The notes: generated by a model not told the origin, from the letters alone. Counted from the first letter of the stretch, positions 8,917 to 19,600 are shown. The stretch: DNA of 64,000 nt from JBAXXL01 sp038206725 (GCA_038206725.1 JBBRAO010000013.1:8776-72775), one strand, 5' to 3'. Numbers and translations: made by a program.

Positions 8917-10194
8917 ATGAAAAAGATTATATTGCTGCTATTTATTCTGTTGACCACCACCGCATTGTTTGCTCAAACTCCGCAAACAGGTTTGGTTATG
9001 GATAAAGTTGTGGCGCGTGTGGGTAATATGATGATAATGCAGTCCGACATAAACGGTCGGATGGCGTTATGGGCATCGGAAGACCTTTCCGTAAAATTGG
9101 ACGACAAAGAAAAACAAAAGCAAATGCTCGATATGATTATAGACGAAAAGTTAATCATTGCAAAAGCTATTGAGGATTCTTTGGATGTAACCGAAGCGCA
9201 GATAAATCAAACCTGGGAAATATATTTGCAGAATATGATTCAGGAAATCGGCTCCGAAAAGCGTATTGAACAGTTATATGGTATGAGTATCCCTGAAATA
9301 CGCCAACGTATGAAAATCGAAATTCGTAACAAACAGCTTTCGGATATGGTTAAAGAAAAAGAATTTGGAAGTTTGAAAATTACACGCAACGATGTGGAAA
9401 AATTCTTCAATACTTACAAAGATTCTATTCCCGATATACCGGAATCAATAGATTTGTACCATATTATTAAAAAAATCACCGCTAAAGCAAGCGCAAAGGA
9501 TGATGCGCGTAAATTCGCTTTGAAAGTCAGAGATTCGATATTGAAAGGCGGCGATTTTGCAGAGTTTGCTAAAAAATACAGCGATGATGTTTACTCCAAA
9601 CCGGAAGGTGGGAACCTTGGATGGTTCGACAAATCGAAACTATTCCCCGAATTTGTGAAAGGCGCGAGCACTTTAAATACGGGTGAAGTTTCTATGCCAA
9701 TCGAAACACCTTTGGGATATCACCTTGTGCAAACTTTAGAAAAAAACGAAACGCAATTGAATACACGCCATATACTTTTCAAAATCGGTAAGAGCGAAAA
9801 CGATAGAATAGAGACTATGGACTTTTTGAAAAAATTGAAAGACAGTGTCGATAAAGGCGCAAGTTTCGAAACTATGGCTCGCAGATATTCCGATGACAAA
9901 GAAACCAAAGGGTTTGGCGGAGCAATTGGTGTTAATCCTTTGGAATCATTCCCTACTACCATCCAAGCTTTATTGAAAGATATGAAAGACGGACAGGTAA
10001 GCGACCCTATGCCTTACGAAGCGGATTCATACCAGCTTTTATACCGTAAACGCACTATCAAACCACATAAAGCTAATTTGACCGACGATTACAAAAGAAT
10101 TGAGCAATACGCATTAGTTTACAAACAAAACGAAATGCTCAAAGAATGGGTAAAGAAAATGAGAAAAACCCAATATTGGGAAATTGTAAAATAA
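8917..10194 (+). CDS. surA: SurA-like periplasmic chaperone / peptidyl-prolyl isomerase
   Basis: 425 residues from the ATG at 8917. A signal peptide (MKKIILLLFILLTTTALFAQ) precedes a SurA N-terminal domain (VMDKVVARVGNMMIMQSDI, about 25-180) and two parvulin modules (about 180-285 and 285-390; SDDVYSKPEGGNLGWF and NTRHILFKIG are typical). SurA escorts unfolded barrel proteins through the periplasm to the BAM complex. It is last in the queD-folE-rnhB-ppiC run and is followed by two hairpin terminators. The neighbourhood with LptD suits outer-membrane assembly. Confidence 0.88.
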   Translation: MKKIILLLFILLTTTALFAQTPQTGLVMDKVVARVGNMMIMQSDINGRMALWASEDLSVKLDDKEKQKQMLDMIIDEKLIIAKAIEDSLDVTEAQINQTWEIYLQNMIQEIGSEKRIEQLYGMSIPEIRQRMKIEIRNKQLSDMVKEKEFGSLKITRNDVEKFFNTYKDSIPDIPESIDLYHIIKKITAKASAKDDARKFALKVRDSILKGGDFAEFAKKYSDDVYSKPEGGNLGWFDKSKLFPEFVKGASTLNTGEVSMPIETPLGYHLVQTLEKNETQLNTRHILFKIGKSENDRIETMDFLKKLKDSVDKGASFETMARRYSDDKETKGFGGAIGVNPLESFPTTIQALLKDMKDGQVSDPMPYEADSYQLLYRKRTIKPHKANLTDDYKRIEQYALVYKQNEMLKEWVKKMRKTQYWEIVK

Positions 10195-10253
10195 TGTTTT
10201 GTTTTCCGGTCGAATTTGGATTACCGGACTAACACACGACGTTAAAGATGTTT

Positions 10254-10286
10254 AGAGACTGGTTTTTGGACCGGTCTCTTTTTTTT
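10254..10286 (+). terminator. Rho-independent terminator after surA
   Basis: Ten-base-pair stem (AGAGACTGGT / ACCGGTCTCT, one G-U pair) with a 6-nt loop, followed directly by eight T. It ends the plus-strand queD-surA run. Confidence 0.85.
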
Positions 10287-10311
10287 GTGCAAAACAGTTT
10301 GTTTTCCAGCT

Positions 10312-10385
10312 CGTTACCAAGCTCCTGCTTGGGAACGTTTTTATAATCTCCCAATTCATCCGATGACTGCCAGTCATCGAATGAG
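10312..10385. repeat. Composite palindromic repeat (P2 + P1), P2 also terminator-like
   Basis: P2 (10312-10337) pairs CGTTACCAAGC with GCTTGGGAACG around TCCT with one mismatch and is followed by five T, so it can serve as a second terminator for surA. P1 (10355-10385) follows, with 15-bp arms and one mismatch, and lies 7 bp from the 3' end of the minus-strand binding-protein gene. The order is reversed relative to the copy at 1381-1450. Confidence 0.75.
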
Positions 10386-10392
10386 TAAACAA

Positions 10393-11280
10393 CTATTTCA
10401 CCAACACCAATACTTCTTTGCATCTTGTTTGATTTGGCAATTTACCTTTGTACTTTTGAACTAGTTTTAAATTCATACCGATTGCCGATGGGCAGAAATT
10501 GTTTATCGGTATGTCTTTCGGTTTTATGCCATTGATTACTTTTATTGCTTGCTCGGCTTCTTTAACCCCGACCTCAAAATAGTTCGCACCGCACGCTCCG
10601 GTAAGCCCTTTTTTCACTTCATAAGGGTTATCAGAAAAACAAGGGATTAGTGCTTTATCGGTGATTTTTAATATCCCCGGTATAGCTGGTTTTACTGAAT
10701 TATCACCCGCTGTAACAAATACATCAATCCCTTCGTTAACCAATGAATTAACCGCGTCGGTTATATCGCCGGAAGCGGATATAGCTTTTTCACGAAGTTT
10801 AAAACCATTCTTTTTTGCGAATATTCGCAGTTTTTCCATACAGGCTTCCGATGAAGCTTCTGCGGGATTGTAAACTGTTCCTATAACTTTCGCTTTTGGG
10901 AACAATTCCCTGATTAAAAGTACCATTTTTTCGATAGGTTGAAACGTGGCAACACCGGTTACGTTCGGCTGGTGGTCGGCACTGGTTTTGGCAACGCCCA
11001 TTCTGTATGGATCGGTAACAGCACCAAATATATGGGGAATCTTTTTGTTTAAATTCGCAACGACCTGCAATACCGGAGTAGAGCAGGTCATTATATAATC
11101 GTACTTATCTTCAATCAGTTTTTGAGTAATTGATTGAGCAATAGCGAATTCACCTTGAGCGTTAAACTCAACCAATTTAATATTTTTCTTTTCTAAAATG
11201 CCTTCTTCTTTTAATCTAGTTTTAATCCCATTAGCTGTTTCAAATAAAATTGGATTTTCATTGAATAAAATCAGAGCCAT
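10393..11280 (-). CDS. ABC-type substrate-binding domain protein without signal peptide (third domain of the locus)
   Basis: 295 residues matching the TrpX-like ABC_sub_bind family (PF04392): MALILFNENPILFETA, then DYIMTCSTPVLQV, KIPHIFGAVTDPYRMGVA and NVTGVATFQPIEKMVLLIRELFP. The protein begins at the first beta strand of the domain and has no signal peptide or membrane segment, which makes no sense for a periplasmic binding protein made alone. Its start lies 17 nt past the stop of the permease fusion gene, in the -1 frame. The intervening codons are open in this frame back to a 12-A tract, so it is probably the third binding domain of that fusion. Ligand unknown. Confidence 0.8.
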   Translation of the reverse strand: MALILFNENPILFETANGIKTRLKEEGILEKKNIKLVEFNAQGEFAIAQSITQKLIEDKYDYIMTCSTPVLQVVANLNKKIPHIFGAVTDPYRMGVAKTSADHQPNVTGVATFQPIEKMVLLIRELFPKAKVIGTVYNPAEASSEACMEKLRIFAKKNGFKLREKAISASGDITDAVNSLVNEGIDVFVTAGDNSVKPAIPGILKITDKALIPCFSDNPYEVKKGLTGACGANYFEVGVKEAEQAIKVINGIKPKDIPINNFCPSAIGMNLKLVQKYKGKLPNQTRCKEVLVLVK

Positions 11281-11297
11281 TTTCTTTTGTTTACTAT

Positions 11298-11316
11298 TTA
11301 TCGCTTTTTTTTTTTT
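11298..11316 (-). promoter_or_regulatory. Candidate -1 frameshift / slippage site (A12 tract before stop)
   Basis: On the minus strand the reading GTA-(11 A)-G-CGA-TAA contains the heptamer A AAA AAG in the zero frame, the same slippery sequence as E. coli dnaX. Gaining one A, or slipping -1, replaces R-stop by the linker KAINSKQKK and runs without a stop into the binding domain at 11280-10393. No pseudoknot or upstream Shine-Dalgarno stimulator was identified. A homopolymer miscall in the assembly would give the same picture. Confidence 0.5.
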
Positions 11317-14168
11317 ACTTTTGTTTTCGCATAAACAATTTGTGTAGCATCTTTGTATATAGATTTGTTAATCTTGATACCAGTAGCTTTGGCTAAAGAG
11401 TCATTAACCACTAAGTCCATTTTTTTGGTCATTATGACCGGCATTTTTGCAGGATCCTCGCCCAATAATACACGAACTATATAATCTCCTGCTTCGTATC
11501 CTGTTTGGTAATAACTGGAACCGCATCCCAATACCGCATAACCGCTGGTAGCGTGGTCTGTATCGAAAGATAGCAGTGGTATTCCGGCTTTCTTAGCGAC
11601 TTTGGCATAAACATCAATACTTAAATTCACTGTATTGTCACCCGGTGCAATAAATAACTGCACTTTTTTATTCACTAAAGCGTTTGCGGCATCCATCACT
11701 TCAGCCGATGATGTTGCAGGCATTTCGACCAACTCTACTCCGATTTTTTTGCTTTCTTCTCGCATTTTCTTAAGTACAGAAACGGAATTGGCTTCCGAAC
11801 TGTTGTAAACCACACCGTAGCGTTTTATATTAGGGAATGCTTTTTTGAAATTCGCAAAAATAACATCAAGCCTTGGAGGACAAGCCGAACCTGTCGCCCA
11901 CGGCAGATGGTCGGTAATCGTTTTAGCGGCTCCTATAGCGAAAGGATTGTATGTGTAAGTATATATAACTTTTGTTTTGGAATCGCCGCCACCGGCTTGG
12001 ATAGCGCCTTGAACAACAGGTGTCGAAAGCGGTACAATTATGTCCACACCGCGGCGGTTCAAATCTTGCATTATCTGCGAGATCATATTGAAATCGCAGT
12101 TCGCGTTTTTATATAATATTTTAAAATTCGCCCCTTCAACAAAACCGCGATCCGCCATTCCGTCAAAAATACCAACCTTACAGAACTCAACCATTGGTTC
12201 CACAGCAAACTGTACCATTCCAATTGTCGGAACAATTTGGATGTATTTGCCATCTTCGTCAACATAACGCTTCATCAGTTTTTCATATTTCGGCGGTATC
12301 TTTAAACCGAATTTGGCTAATTTTTGTTTGTTAAAGCCATAGTATGACAATTTATATTCTTCGAATGGCAAATCATTAGGATTAGCTCCATATAAAACTT
12401 TTTTCAAAAGATGAGCTACTTTAATACCGCTTTCGGTATAATCGTAACCAAAAGTACCGGACACACCACGTTCCAAAGCCGATGCCTCGGCGGAAAAAAC
12501 CGGTATTTTATATTTATCAGCCACTTGAATAACAGACTCAATCGCATTGTAAACTATGTTGTCGGGTGGAAGTAGAACCGCATCTAGTTTTTTACTGCAG
12601 ATGGTTTCAGCGGCTTCTTTAACATCCGCAGAACCGGTTATAGTAACACCTTCCATAACAACATCGTTTCTTTCGGCTATAGCCTTACGTAGGTTTTCTA
12701 CATTATAAACCGAATTTGCGTGACCCGGATCCCAAATAGCTCCAATACGGATTTTTCTATTATATAAAGAACAAACCATATTAAGAAGTGTTTTCATATT
12801 AACCGCGCCATAAGTGCCGGTTACATTCGGCAAATGTACAGAGTCGCTTGTTCCCGCCTTAATTAAAAAAGGATTAGCAACTGTACCGAATATAATAGGA
12901 ATATCCTTGACGCGACCCATTGCCGCTTGAGTGGTAGGGGTGGAGAATGAAATAATCGCGTTAACTTTTTTCATTTGGAAATTAGCGATTATCTGGTTAG
13001 CTAATTGAACATCGCCGTTTGCATCCTGATACATTATTTCACAGCTGTCCAATAAACCCATACGTTTCATTTCCGCATAAAAAGCGTCACGTGTAATATT
13101 TAGCAAACTGTTATCGGAAAGCTGTATTACACCGATTACATATTTCTTAGGTGTATTATCGGCTACAGCAGTCGAATCGGTATTCTTCATAACCTTAGAG
13201 CTGATAAACCATATAACAGGTATTGCCAATAGGCACAATAATAGTGTTATCAGGAACTTTCTATATCGTTTTAGTCTATATTTAATTAGATTATGGCTTG
13301 GGTTTTCGCTTTTCTTTGTTACTTTGGTTACAATTAATGTAAGCAGTACAAAGAATGCCGTTATTAATTTCAAATCAATTGGATTCATACCTACCCAAAG
13401 CGCAAAAGCTATCATATAGCGATAGATAATCGAACCCAAAAATGCACTTGCAATCATAACAAATATATTTCGCGAACGGAATATTGTCTCACCGATTATA
13501 ACCGAAGCCAAACCGATAATCAAGCTTCCTATACCCATACCAATATCGGCAAATCCTTGATATTGTGCTATTAATCCACCGGAAAAACCTACAAAAGCGT
13601 TTGCGAACATAACACCAAAAATTGTGATTTTGTTGACATTTACGCCCGAGGCTGATGTCATAATCTTATTATCGCCGGCGCTTTGGACGGTTATACCCAA
13701 ATCGGTTTTGAAAAACAAGGACACCAATAACCACAACACCGTCGATACAACAAGCAGGGCTATTGCGAGCCATACTTCTGTCGGTAAACCCGGGTTCAAA
13801 GTGTCAATGCTTGTAAAAACCGTTTTTGCATTAATCAACGGGATATTTGAGCGTCCCATTATATGAAGATTAATCGAATAAAGAGCAATCATTACTAAAA
13901 TACCCGCCAGCAAACTGTCAACCTTGAGGGAGGTGTGTATTACTCCGGTTATTGCTCCGGCTAATGCACCGACGAGCGAAGCGATTGCCAAAGACAAGAA
14001 AGGATCCCAGCCATTTGCAATAAGTATTGCACTTACAGCGGCACCGGTTGTGAAACTACCATCTACTGTGATATCATTAAATTTTAATATTCTGCCTGTA
14101 ATCAGCGTGCCAATAGCTAAAAAGGCATACAATAAGCCAAGATTAAATGCGCCAATCCAAAGTTCCAT
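11298..14168 (-). CDS. ABC permease fused to two substrate-binding domains
   Basis: 956 residues. About 1-290 is a polytopic permease of the branched-chain/TrpY type (LGLLYAFLAIGTLITGRIL; DITVDGSFTTGAAVSAILI). A further membrane helix at about 303-325 follows a basic run (KYRLKRYRK), placing the remainder in the periplasm. Two tandem PF04392-type binding domains follow, about 340-640 (YVIGVIQLSDNSLLNITRDA) and 650-945 (VPTIGMVQFAVEPMVEF). The protein ends in KVKKKKR at a 12-A run; one added A, or a -1 frameshift on A AAA AAG, would continue into the third binding domain. No ATPase gene is nearby. Substrate unknown; relatives import tryptophan or other small aromatics. Confidence 0.85.
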   Translation of the reverse strand: MELWIGAFNLGLLYAFLAIGTLITGRILKFNDITVDGSFTTGAAVSAILIANGWDPFLSLAIASLVGALAGAITGVIHTSLKVDSLLAGILVMIALYSINLHIMGRSNIPLINAKTVFTSIDTLNPGLPTEVWLAIALLVVSTVLWLLVSLFFKTDLGITVQSAGDNKIMTSASGVNVNKITIFGVMFANAFVGFSGGLIAQYQGFADIGMGIGSLIIGLASVIIGETIFRSRNIFVMIASAFLGSIIYRYMIAFALWVGMNPIDLKLITAFFVLLTLIVTKVTKKSENPSHNLIKYRLKRYRKFLITLLLCLLAIPVIWFISSKVMKNTDSTAVADNTPKKYVIGVIQLSDNSLLNITRDAFYAEMKRMGLLDSCEIMYQDANGDVQLANQIIANFQMKKVNAIISFSTPTTQAAMGRVKDIPIIFGTVANPFLIKAGTSDSVHLPNVTGTYGAVNMKTLLNMVCSLYNRKIRIGAIWDPGHANSVYNVENLRKAIAERNDVVMEGVTITGSADVKEAAETICSKKLDAVLLPPDNIVYNAIESVIQVADKYKIPVFSAEASALERGVSGTFGYDYTESGIKVAHLLKKVLYGANPNDLPFEEYKLSYYGFNKQKLAKFGLKIPPKYEKLMKRYVDEDGKYIQIVPTIGMVQFAVEPMVEFCKVGIFDGMADRGFVEGANFKILYKNANCDFNMISQIMQDLNRRGVDIIVPLSTPVVQGAIQAGGGDSKTKVIYTYTYNPFAIGAAKTITDHLPWATGSACPPRLDVIFANFKKAFPNIKRYGVVYNSSEANSVSVLKKMREESKKIGVELVEMPATSSAEVMDAANALVNKKVQLFIAPGDNTVNLSIDVYAKVAKKAGIPLLSFDTDHATSGYAVLGCGSSYYQTGYEAGDYIVRVLLGEDPAKMPVIMTKKMDLVVNDSLAKATGIKINKSIYKDATQIVYAKTKVKKKKR

Positions 14169-14183
14169 AACTATTTTATCGTA

Positions 14184-14219
14184 TTGTTGATAATATGTAG
14201 TACAAATTTAATAAATTTG
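14184..14219 (+). promoter_or_regulatory. Putative promoter of the pcrA-like helicase gene
   Basis: TAAATTTG at 14212-14219 fits the Bacteroidota -7 box TAnnTTTG, with TTG at 14187-14189, 22 nt upstream, as the -33 element. The same stretch reads TAAATTTG on the minus strand (14203-14210) for the divergent permease gene, but no -33 element is well placed for that direction. Confidence 0.4.
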
Positions 14220-14268
14220 AAAAACAAATAAGTACATTTTTTTGAATATGAAAAAATAAAATACGAAA

Positions 14269-16485
14269 TTGGAACAAAATTTAGAATATATAGTCGGCAA
14301 TTTGAACGACGAGCAGAAAAAAGCTGTTGAATTTATAAACGGACCACTTTTAGTTGTTGCCGGTGCAGGTACCGGTAAAACAAAAGTTTTAACTCATAGA
14401 GTGGCCTATTTAATAGCAAATGGAGTGAAGCCTTGGAACATACTTTCGCTGACGTTTACAAATAAAGCCGCCGGAGAAATGACCGGCAGAATAGCAAATT
14501 TAGTTGGCGAAGACCGAGCCGGTCAGATTTATTCGGGAACATTCCACTCTGTATTCGCGAAAATTCTGCGGATAGAAGCCGAAACTATAGGTTATAAAAA
14601 TTCATTTACAATCTACGACGCTGATGATCAATTGAGTTTGATACGAAGAATAATGAAAGATATAGGAATTGCTCCGTCGAAATATAACGGTAAAGAAATT
14701 CAATGGAAAATCTCGAATGCGAAAAATGAATTGATAACAGCCGGTGAGTTCCAAGACAAAGCAATGACGGTAATAGATAAACAGGCCGCGTTAATTTACA
14801 AAGAATATGAAAGAATGCTGATTGCGAGCAACGCAATGGATTTCGATGATTTGCTCGTGAACTTCATTTATTTATTACAAAAGTCCAAACCAATACTCGA
14901 AAAATATCAAACACGTTTTAAATATATTTTGGTTGATGAATACCAAGACACGAACCGCGCTCAATATATAGCCGTAAATTTGCTGGCTAAAGCGCATCAG
15001 AATTTGTGCGTTGTCGGTGACGACGCTCAAAGTATTTATCGCTGGCGAGGAGCCGATATCCGCAATATATTGGATTTCAAAATTGATTATCCCCATACAC
15101 AGACTATCCGTTTAGAAAAAAATTACCGCTCGACAAAAAATATACTTGGTGCGGCAAATTCGGTAATAGCTCATAATAAAGAGCAAATCCCGAAAACTTT
15201 ATATACAGATAATCCACAAGGTGAAATTGTCGATATATTGAAGTTTGATAATGATATGAATGAAGCGCATCACATCGTATCATTGGTCCAGCAACACCAC
15301 CACCACGAAAATCCTTGGTCTGATTTCGCGGTATTGTATAGAACAAATGCTCAAGCTATGACATTGGAAAACGCATTTAGAAAGTTGAATATACCCTACC
15401 AAATTATTGGCGGAATGTCTTTTTACAAACGAAAAGAAATTAAGGATGTAACAGCGTATTTGAGACTGCTTATCAATCCGGTTGACCAAGAAGCACTTAT
15501 TCGTGCTATAAACGAACCACCTCGTGGATTGGGTCCAACATCGCTTTCGTACATTCAAGATTATGCAAATCGCAACTTCATACCTTTGTTTGAAGCTTTT
15601 AAAAAAACGGAAGACATATCTGTGTTGCAAAAAAGAGCTTCCGATAAGGCGAAGGAATTTGCCGCTTTTATCAATAAGTATTGTGAACTATTGGAAACCG
15701 AAACAATTTCTTCGGTTATAGAACAATACTTAGAGGAATCCGGTCTTACGAAAATGTATTTGGAACTCGATACACACGATTCTCGAGATAGATTGAACAA
15801 CATCAACGAATTCGTTTCGGGTATTGATACATTCTTTGCTATTAATCCTGAAATGTCCTTGCAAGATTATTTAGAGTCGGTTTCGCTTTCTTCGGATTAT
15901 GAAGAAAAAGACTTTTCCCAAGATTCGGTGAAATTAATGACTCTGCATTCGGCTAAGGGTTTAGAATTTCCTTATGTATTTATTTCGGGTATGGTCAAAG
16001 GTTTACTGCCTATGGAACGCCAGGAAGAAGTGGCTGATATAGAAGAAGAAAGACGCTTGATGTATGTTGGTATGACACGTGCAAAAGAAAAACTTTATCT
16101 GACCTATCACCAAAAACGCTGGCATTTCGGAGATACGAAATTCACAACCAAATCTCAGTTTTTGGAAGAGATTGCACCTGAATTTCTGAGACGTAACGAC
16201 AAAAAAATAGAACCGATTCAGGCTCCAAAGCAACCGCGAATTCACGCTGAACACTCTCAAGAGAATATATATTTAGATGATACACAGCATAGCGACGATT
16301 ATTCACAAATCCCGCAAAGCAATATTCATTTGAAAGTCGGGGATAGGGTATTCCATTCTAAATTTGGTAAAGGTAAAATTGTTTCCATCAACGGGATTGG
16401 ACAGTTCCAAAAAGCTGTCGTGTTTTTTGATTTAGCAGGACGAAAACCGCTAATGATGCAATACGCAAAATTGGAAAAGATATAA
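14269..16485 (+). CDS. pcrA: ATP-dependent DNA helicase PcrA/UvrD
   Basis: 738 residues of superfamily 1A helicase: Q-motif LNDEQKKAVEF, Walker A VVAGAGTGKTKVL (about 30-42), LVDEYQDTN (Walker B), VGDDAQSIYRWRGAD, KLMTLHSAKGLEFPYVF and EERRLMYVGMTRAKEKLYL. The C-terminus VGDRVFHSKFGKGKIVSI is the Tudor-like RNA polymerase-binding module of PcrA. The start is the TTG at 14269; no ATG precedes the Q-motif in this frame, and the upstream ATG at 14248 runs into a stop after two codons. It unwinds DNA in repair and at stalled transcription complexes. Confidence 0.95.
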   Translation: MEQNLEYIVGNLNDEQKKAVEFINGPLLVVAGAGTGKTKVLTHRVAYLIANGVKPWNILSLTFTNKAAGEMTGRIANLVGEDRAGQIYSGTFHSVFAKILRIEAETIGYKNSFTIYDADDQLSLIRRIMKDIGIAPSKYNGKEIQWKISNAKNELITAGEFQDKAMTVIDKQAALIYKEYERMLIASNAMDFDDLLVNFIYLLQKSKPILEKYQTRFKYILVDEYQDTNRAQYIAVNLLAKAHQNLCVVGDDAQSIYRWRGADIRNILDFKIDYPHTQTIRLEKNYRSTKNILGAANSVIAHNKEQIPKTLYTDNPQGEIVDILKFDNDMNEAHHIVSLVQQHHHHENPWSDFAVLYRTNAQAMTLENAFRKLNIPYQIIGGMSFYKRKEIKDVTAYLRLLINPVDQEALIRAINEPPRGLGPTSLSYIQDYANRNFIPLFEAFKKTEDISVLQKRASDKAKEFAAFINKYCELLETETISSVIEQYLEESGLTKMYLELDTHDSRDRLNNINEFVSGIDTFFAINPEMSLQDYLESVSLSSDYEEKDFSQDSVKLMTLHSAKGLEFPYVFISGMVKGLLPMERQEEVADIEEERRLMYVGMTRAKEKLYLTYHQKRWHFGDTKFTTKSQFLEEIAPEFLRRNDKKIEPIQAPKQPRIHAEHSQENIYLDDTQHSDDYSQIPQSNIHLKVGDRVFHSKFGKGKIVSINGIGQFQKAVVFFDLAGRKPLMMQYAKLEKI

Positions 16486-16522
16486 GCACAATTATCATTT
16501 AATAAATGGGTTTAGCTCAATA

Positions 16523-16558
16523 AACAGCGATGCGTTAATACATCGCTGTTCATATTTT
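16523..16558 (+). terminator. Hairpin terminator after the pcrA-like gene
   Basis: A perfect 10-bp stem, AACAGCGATG / CATCGCTGTT, with an 8-nt loop, followed by CATATTTTTC. The T run is short, so termination may be partial. Confidence 0.6.
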
Positions 16559-16658
16559 TCATTATTAACAGTCTTCAAATTGCTCATTATATCAATATTA
16601 TTTTGTAATTTAGAATAATGCAGTATTATATGTTTTACAAAAAAAATGATTTTAGATT

Positions 16659-19600
16659 ATGAAGAAAATACTAGTTTTAATAATATTATTATTTGGAACA
16701 TACAATTTAAACGCTCAAATTATTGAGCCGCGTTATGAGTATGGTTCAGCGTTAATCGGTATTAGCGAAGACCTATATCAAAGGGATTTAATACGCAAAG
16801 CCGAATATAATTTATTACAATTAATAGATAAATTTCCCGAAAACCCCGGTAAAGATAAATATCAATTGTTACTCGCTCACATTGATATCAAATCAGGAAA
16901 TTATAACGTAGCAAAAGCAAAATTAAGTGAATTTATAACCGAACGTCCCAATTCTCCATTTGTCGCTATGGCGGCCATTTGGCGCGGATATGTTACGTTT
17001 GAGCAGGATAATTTCAAAGCCGCTGAAAGTGATTTCCACTATGCCGCTGAATTAGCCAAAGAGCAGTATGACCTCAGAAATAAAGAAATTTATGATGAAA
17101 TTCATTGCACGTCTCTATATTGGGAAGCAATAAGTATTATTCACCAAGGTAGCCGATTGAGCGACGCTGAATTAGTCTTCCAAAAACAAATTTCCGAATG
17201 TCCGGCTGATATGTATGCCGATGACGCACTGTTCGGAATTGGTATGGTTAATGAAATTCAAAAGAATTACGATAAGGCGATAGATAGCTATAAACTTTTA
17301 GCAAAGCAGTACCCAACAAGCAATAGCTTTATTATTTCTCGTTTGCACGAAGCTAATTGCCATTTGGTTATAAAAGAACCCGCATCGGCTCTAATGGTTT
17401 TGGAAAACACCGAAACGCAATTGAACCACATTCAAAGCGGCGATTCGATTGGAAAAACTTATGAAGAACAATCGAATCTTAAAAACATACGCGAACGCAT
17501 ACATTATTTACGCGGCGAAGCATCGAACACAGCCGGAAATTATCAAAAAGCACTTGGCGATTATGAATCTTTCTTGGATACTTACGAGAACTCCGATTTG
17601 GAAAATGCTGTACGCTTGAGCGCCGGTTTCTCCTTATTAAATTTGCGCCGCTACGATGAGGCACTAACCTATTACGATGAAATTATCGAAAAAGCCGGTA
17701 CCAATGAAGAGATGCAAAGGGATAAAGCTCTATTATTCAGAGTCGTAACATTGAAGCGTTTGGGCAAAACCGAGGAATCAAGGATAGAACTAATGGGCTT
17801 AGCGGCTAAACCGGCTTATCCCTATACCGGCGCGGCTTTACTTGAATTAGGCCAATTATATTACGAGCAGGCTGATTACACCTCAGCGCGCAAAACATTA
17901 GAACGTGCTATCAGCGAAGCGGCAAATATAATGGAAAAAGAGCGTATCCAACTTCTTTTAGCTTCGACATATACTCAATTGAAACTATGGGAAGATGCTT
18001 CGGAAGAATATGCTTTAGCCAAAAAAACAGCTAAAGAAACAAATATACTCGATATGCCGGACAAGGGATTATATATAGCTGAATGTAGTTTCGGTAGGGG
18101 TATCGCACTAATACAGACTAAACGATCTCAAGAAGCCATACCGGAATTACTCGAATTTTTAGCCACCCCATTCAAGAAAAACCGTGAAGATAAAGCTAAT
18201 TTCTGGTTAGCTGAAGCATATTACTCAATGGGTATGATACAAAATGCAATAGAAAATTACAAACAAGTAGTAGATAATTACCAATCTTCATCGAGAAGAG
18301 AAGAATCATTATATAGTTTAGGGTGGTCATATTTCGAGCAAAAACGTTTCAAAGAAGCCAGCGAGATTTTCGAGACTCTGACTCGCGAATTCCCAAAATC
18401 GCGTTTTGTCGCCGAGGTATGGACTCGTCAAGGCGATGCCTACTACGTCCAAAAAGATTATACAAAAGCCGCTGAGGCCTATCAAAAAGCCGCTAGATTG
18501 GCACCCGGAACAGAGCAGGGTCAATATGCAGCATTCCAACTTTGCGATGCGCTGTACAGACAAAAATCTTACGAAAACGCGATAACCGCATTGTTAAATT
18601 ATGTGAGCAAATACAGCAGTTCAGCTTATGCTCCAAATGCCTTGTATTTAATCGGCTGGATTAGATTCCAAGAAGCAAAATATGAGGAAGCTATTGATAA
18701 CTTCAATTATATGATAACATCCTATCCAAACAGCGGTTTAGTTGCACGCGCTCAATATGCTATTGGAGACTCCTATTTTAATATGGGTTCCTACCAAAGC
18801 GCAATGAATTCATATCAAATAGTTATTAACAAATATCCCGCAAGTAATATAGCACCGGAAGCGATGCGCGGTGTGCAGTATTGCTTGGTTGCAATGGGAA
18901 GAGATGAAGAGGCGATTGGTATTATTGATAATTATGTAAAATCGAATATCGAATCTCCGTTTGTGGAAGATTTTGAATATAAAAAAGGCGAGATGTTTTT
19001 CCAACGCGGTCGCTATACCGACGCTGTAAGCGAGTACAAAAACTTTTTGAATAAATATCCGCAAAGTGAAAAAAATGCTGAAGCACTATTTTATATGGGA
19101 AAAAGTTATGATAGAGTGAATGATTGGAAACAAGCAGAACAGGCTTTTGCGAGCATAGCTAAAGATTATCCCGATAATGAATATGCAAGTAAAGCATTAT
19201 TGGAATTAGGCTTGATAAAAATCAAAAACACAAATATTAAAGCCGCGGATTCAATATTTGCAATTATTAGAAAAAAATATTCCGATACTCAAGATGCCGC
19301 TCAAGCCGGTTTTGAAAGTGCCGCTTTAGCAGTTCAACGAGGTGATACATTAAGGTCAATAGCACTATACAAAGAAGTTGCTAAAGGTTTCCCACGCCAC
19401 GAATTTGGAATAAAAAGCCGTTTCAATTTAGCTCAGTACTATAATAGTAAAAATCAAAATGATTCCGCTCGGTACCAGCTTTCGTTTTTGACAAATATCG
19501 AAGAAGAACCAATTTTGGCAGCCGAGGCTCAATACAGAATTGGCGTTCTTTACGCCCGCGATAAAAATTACGAACTCGCGGTTGAAGCATTTACCCGATT

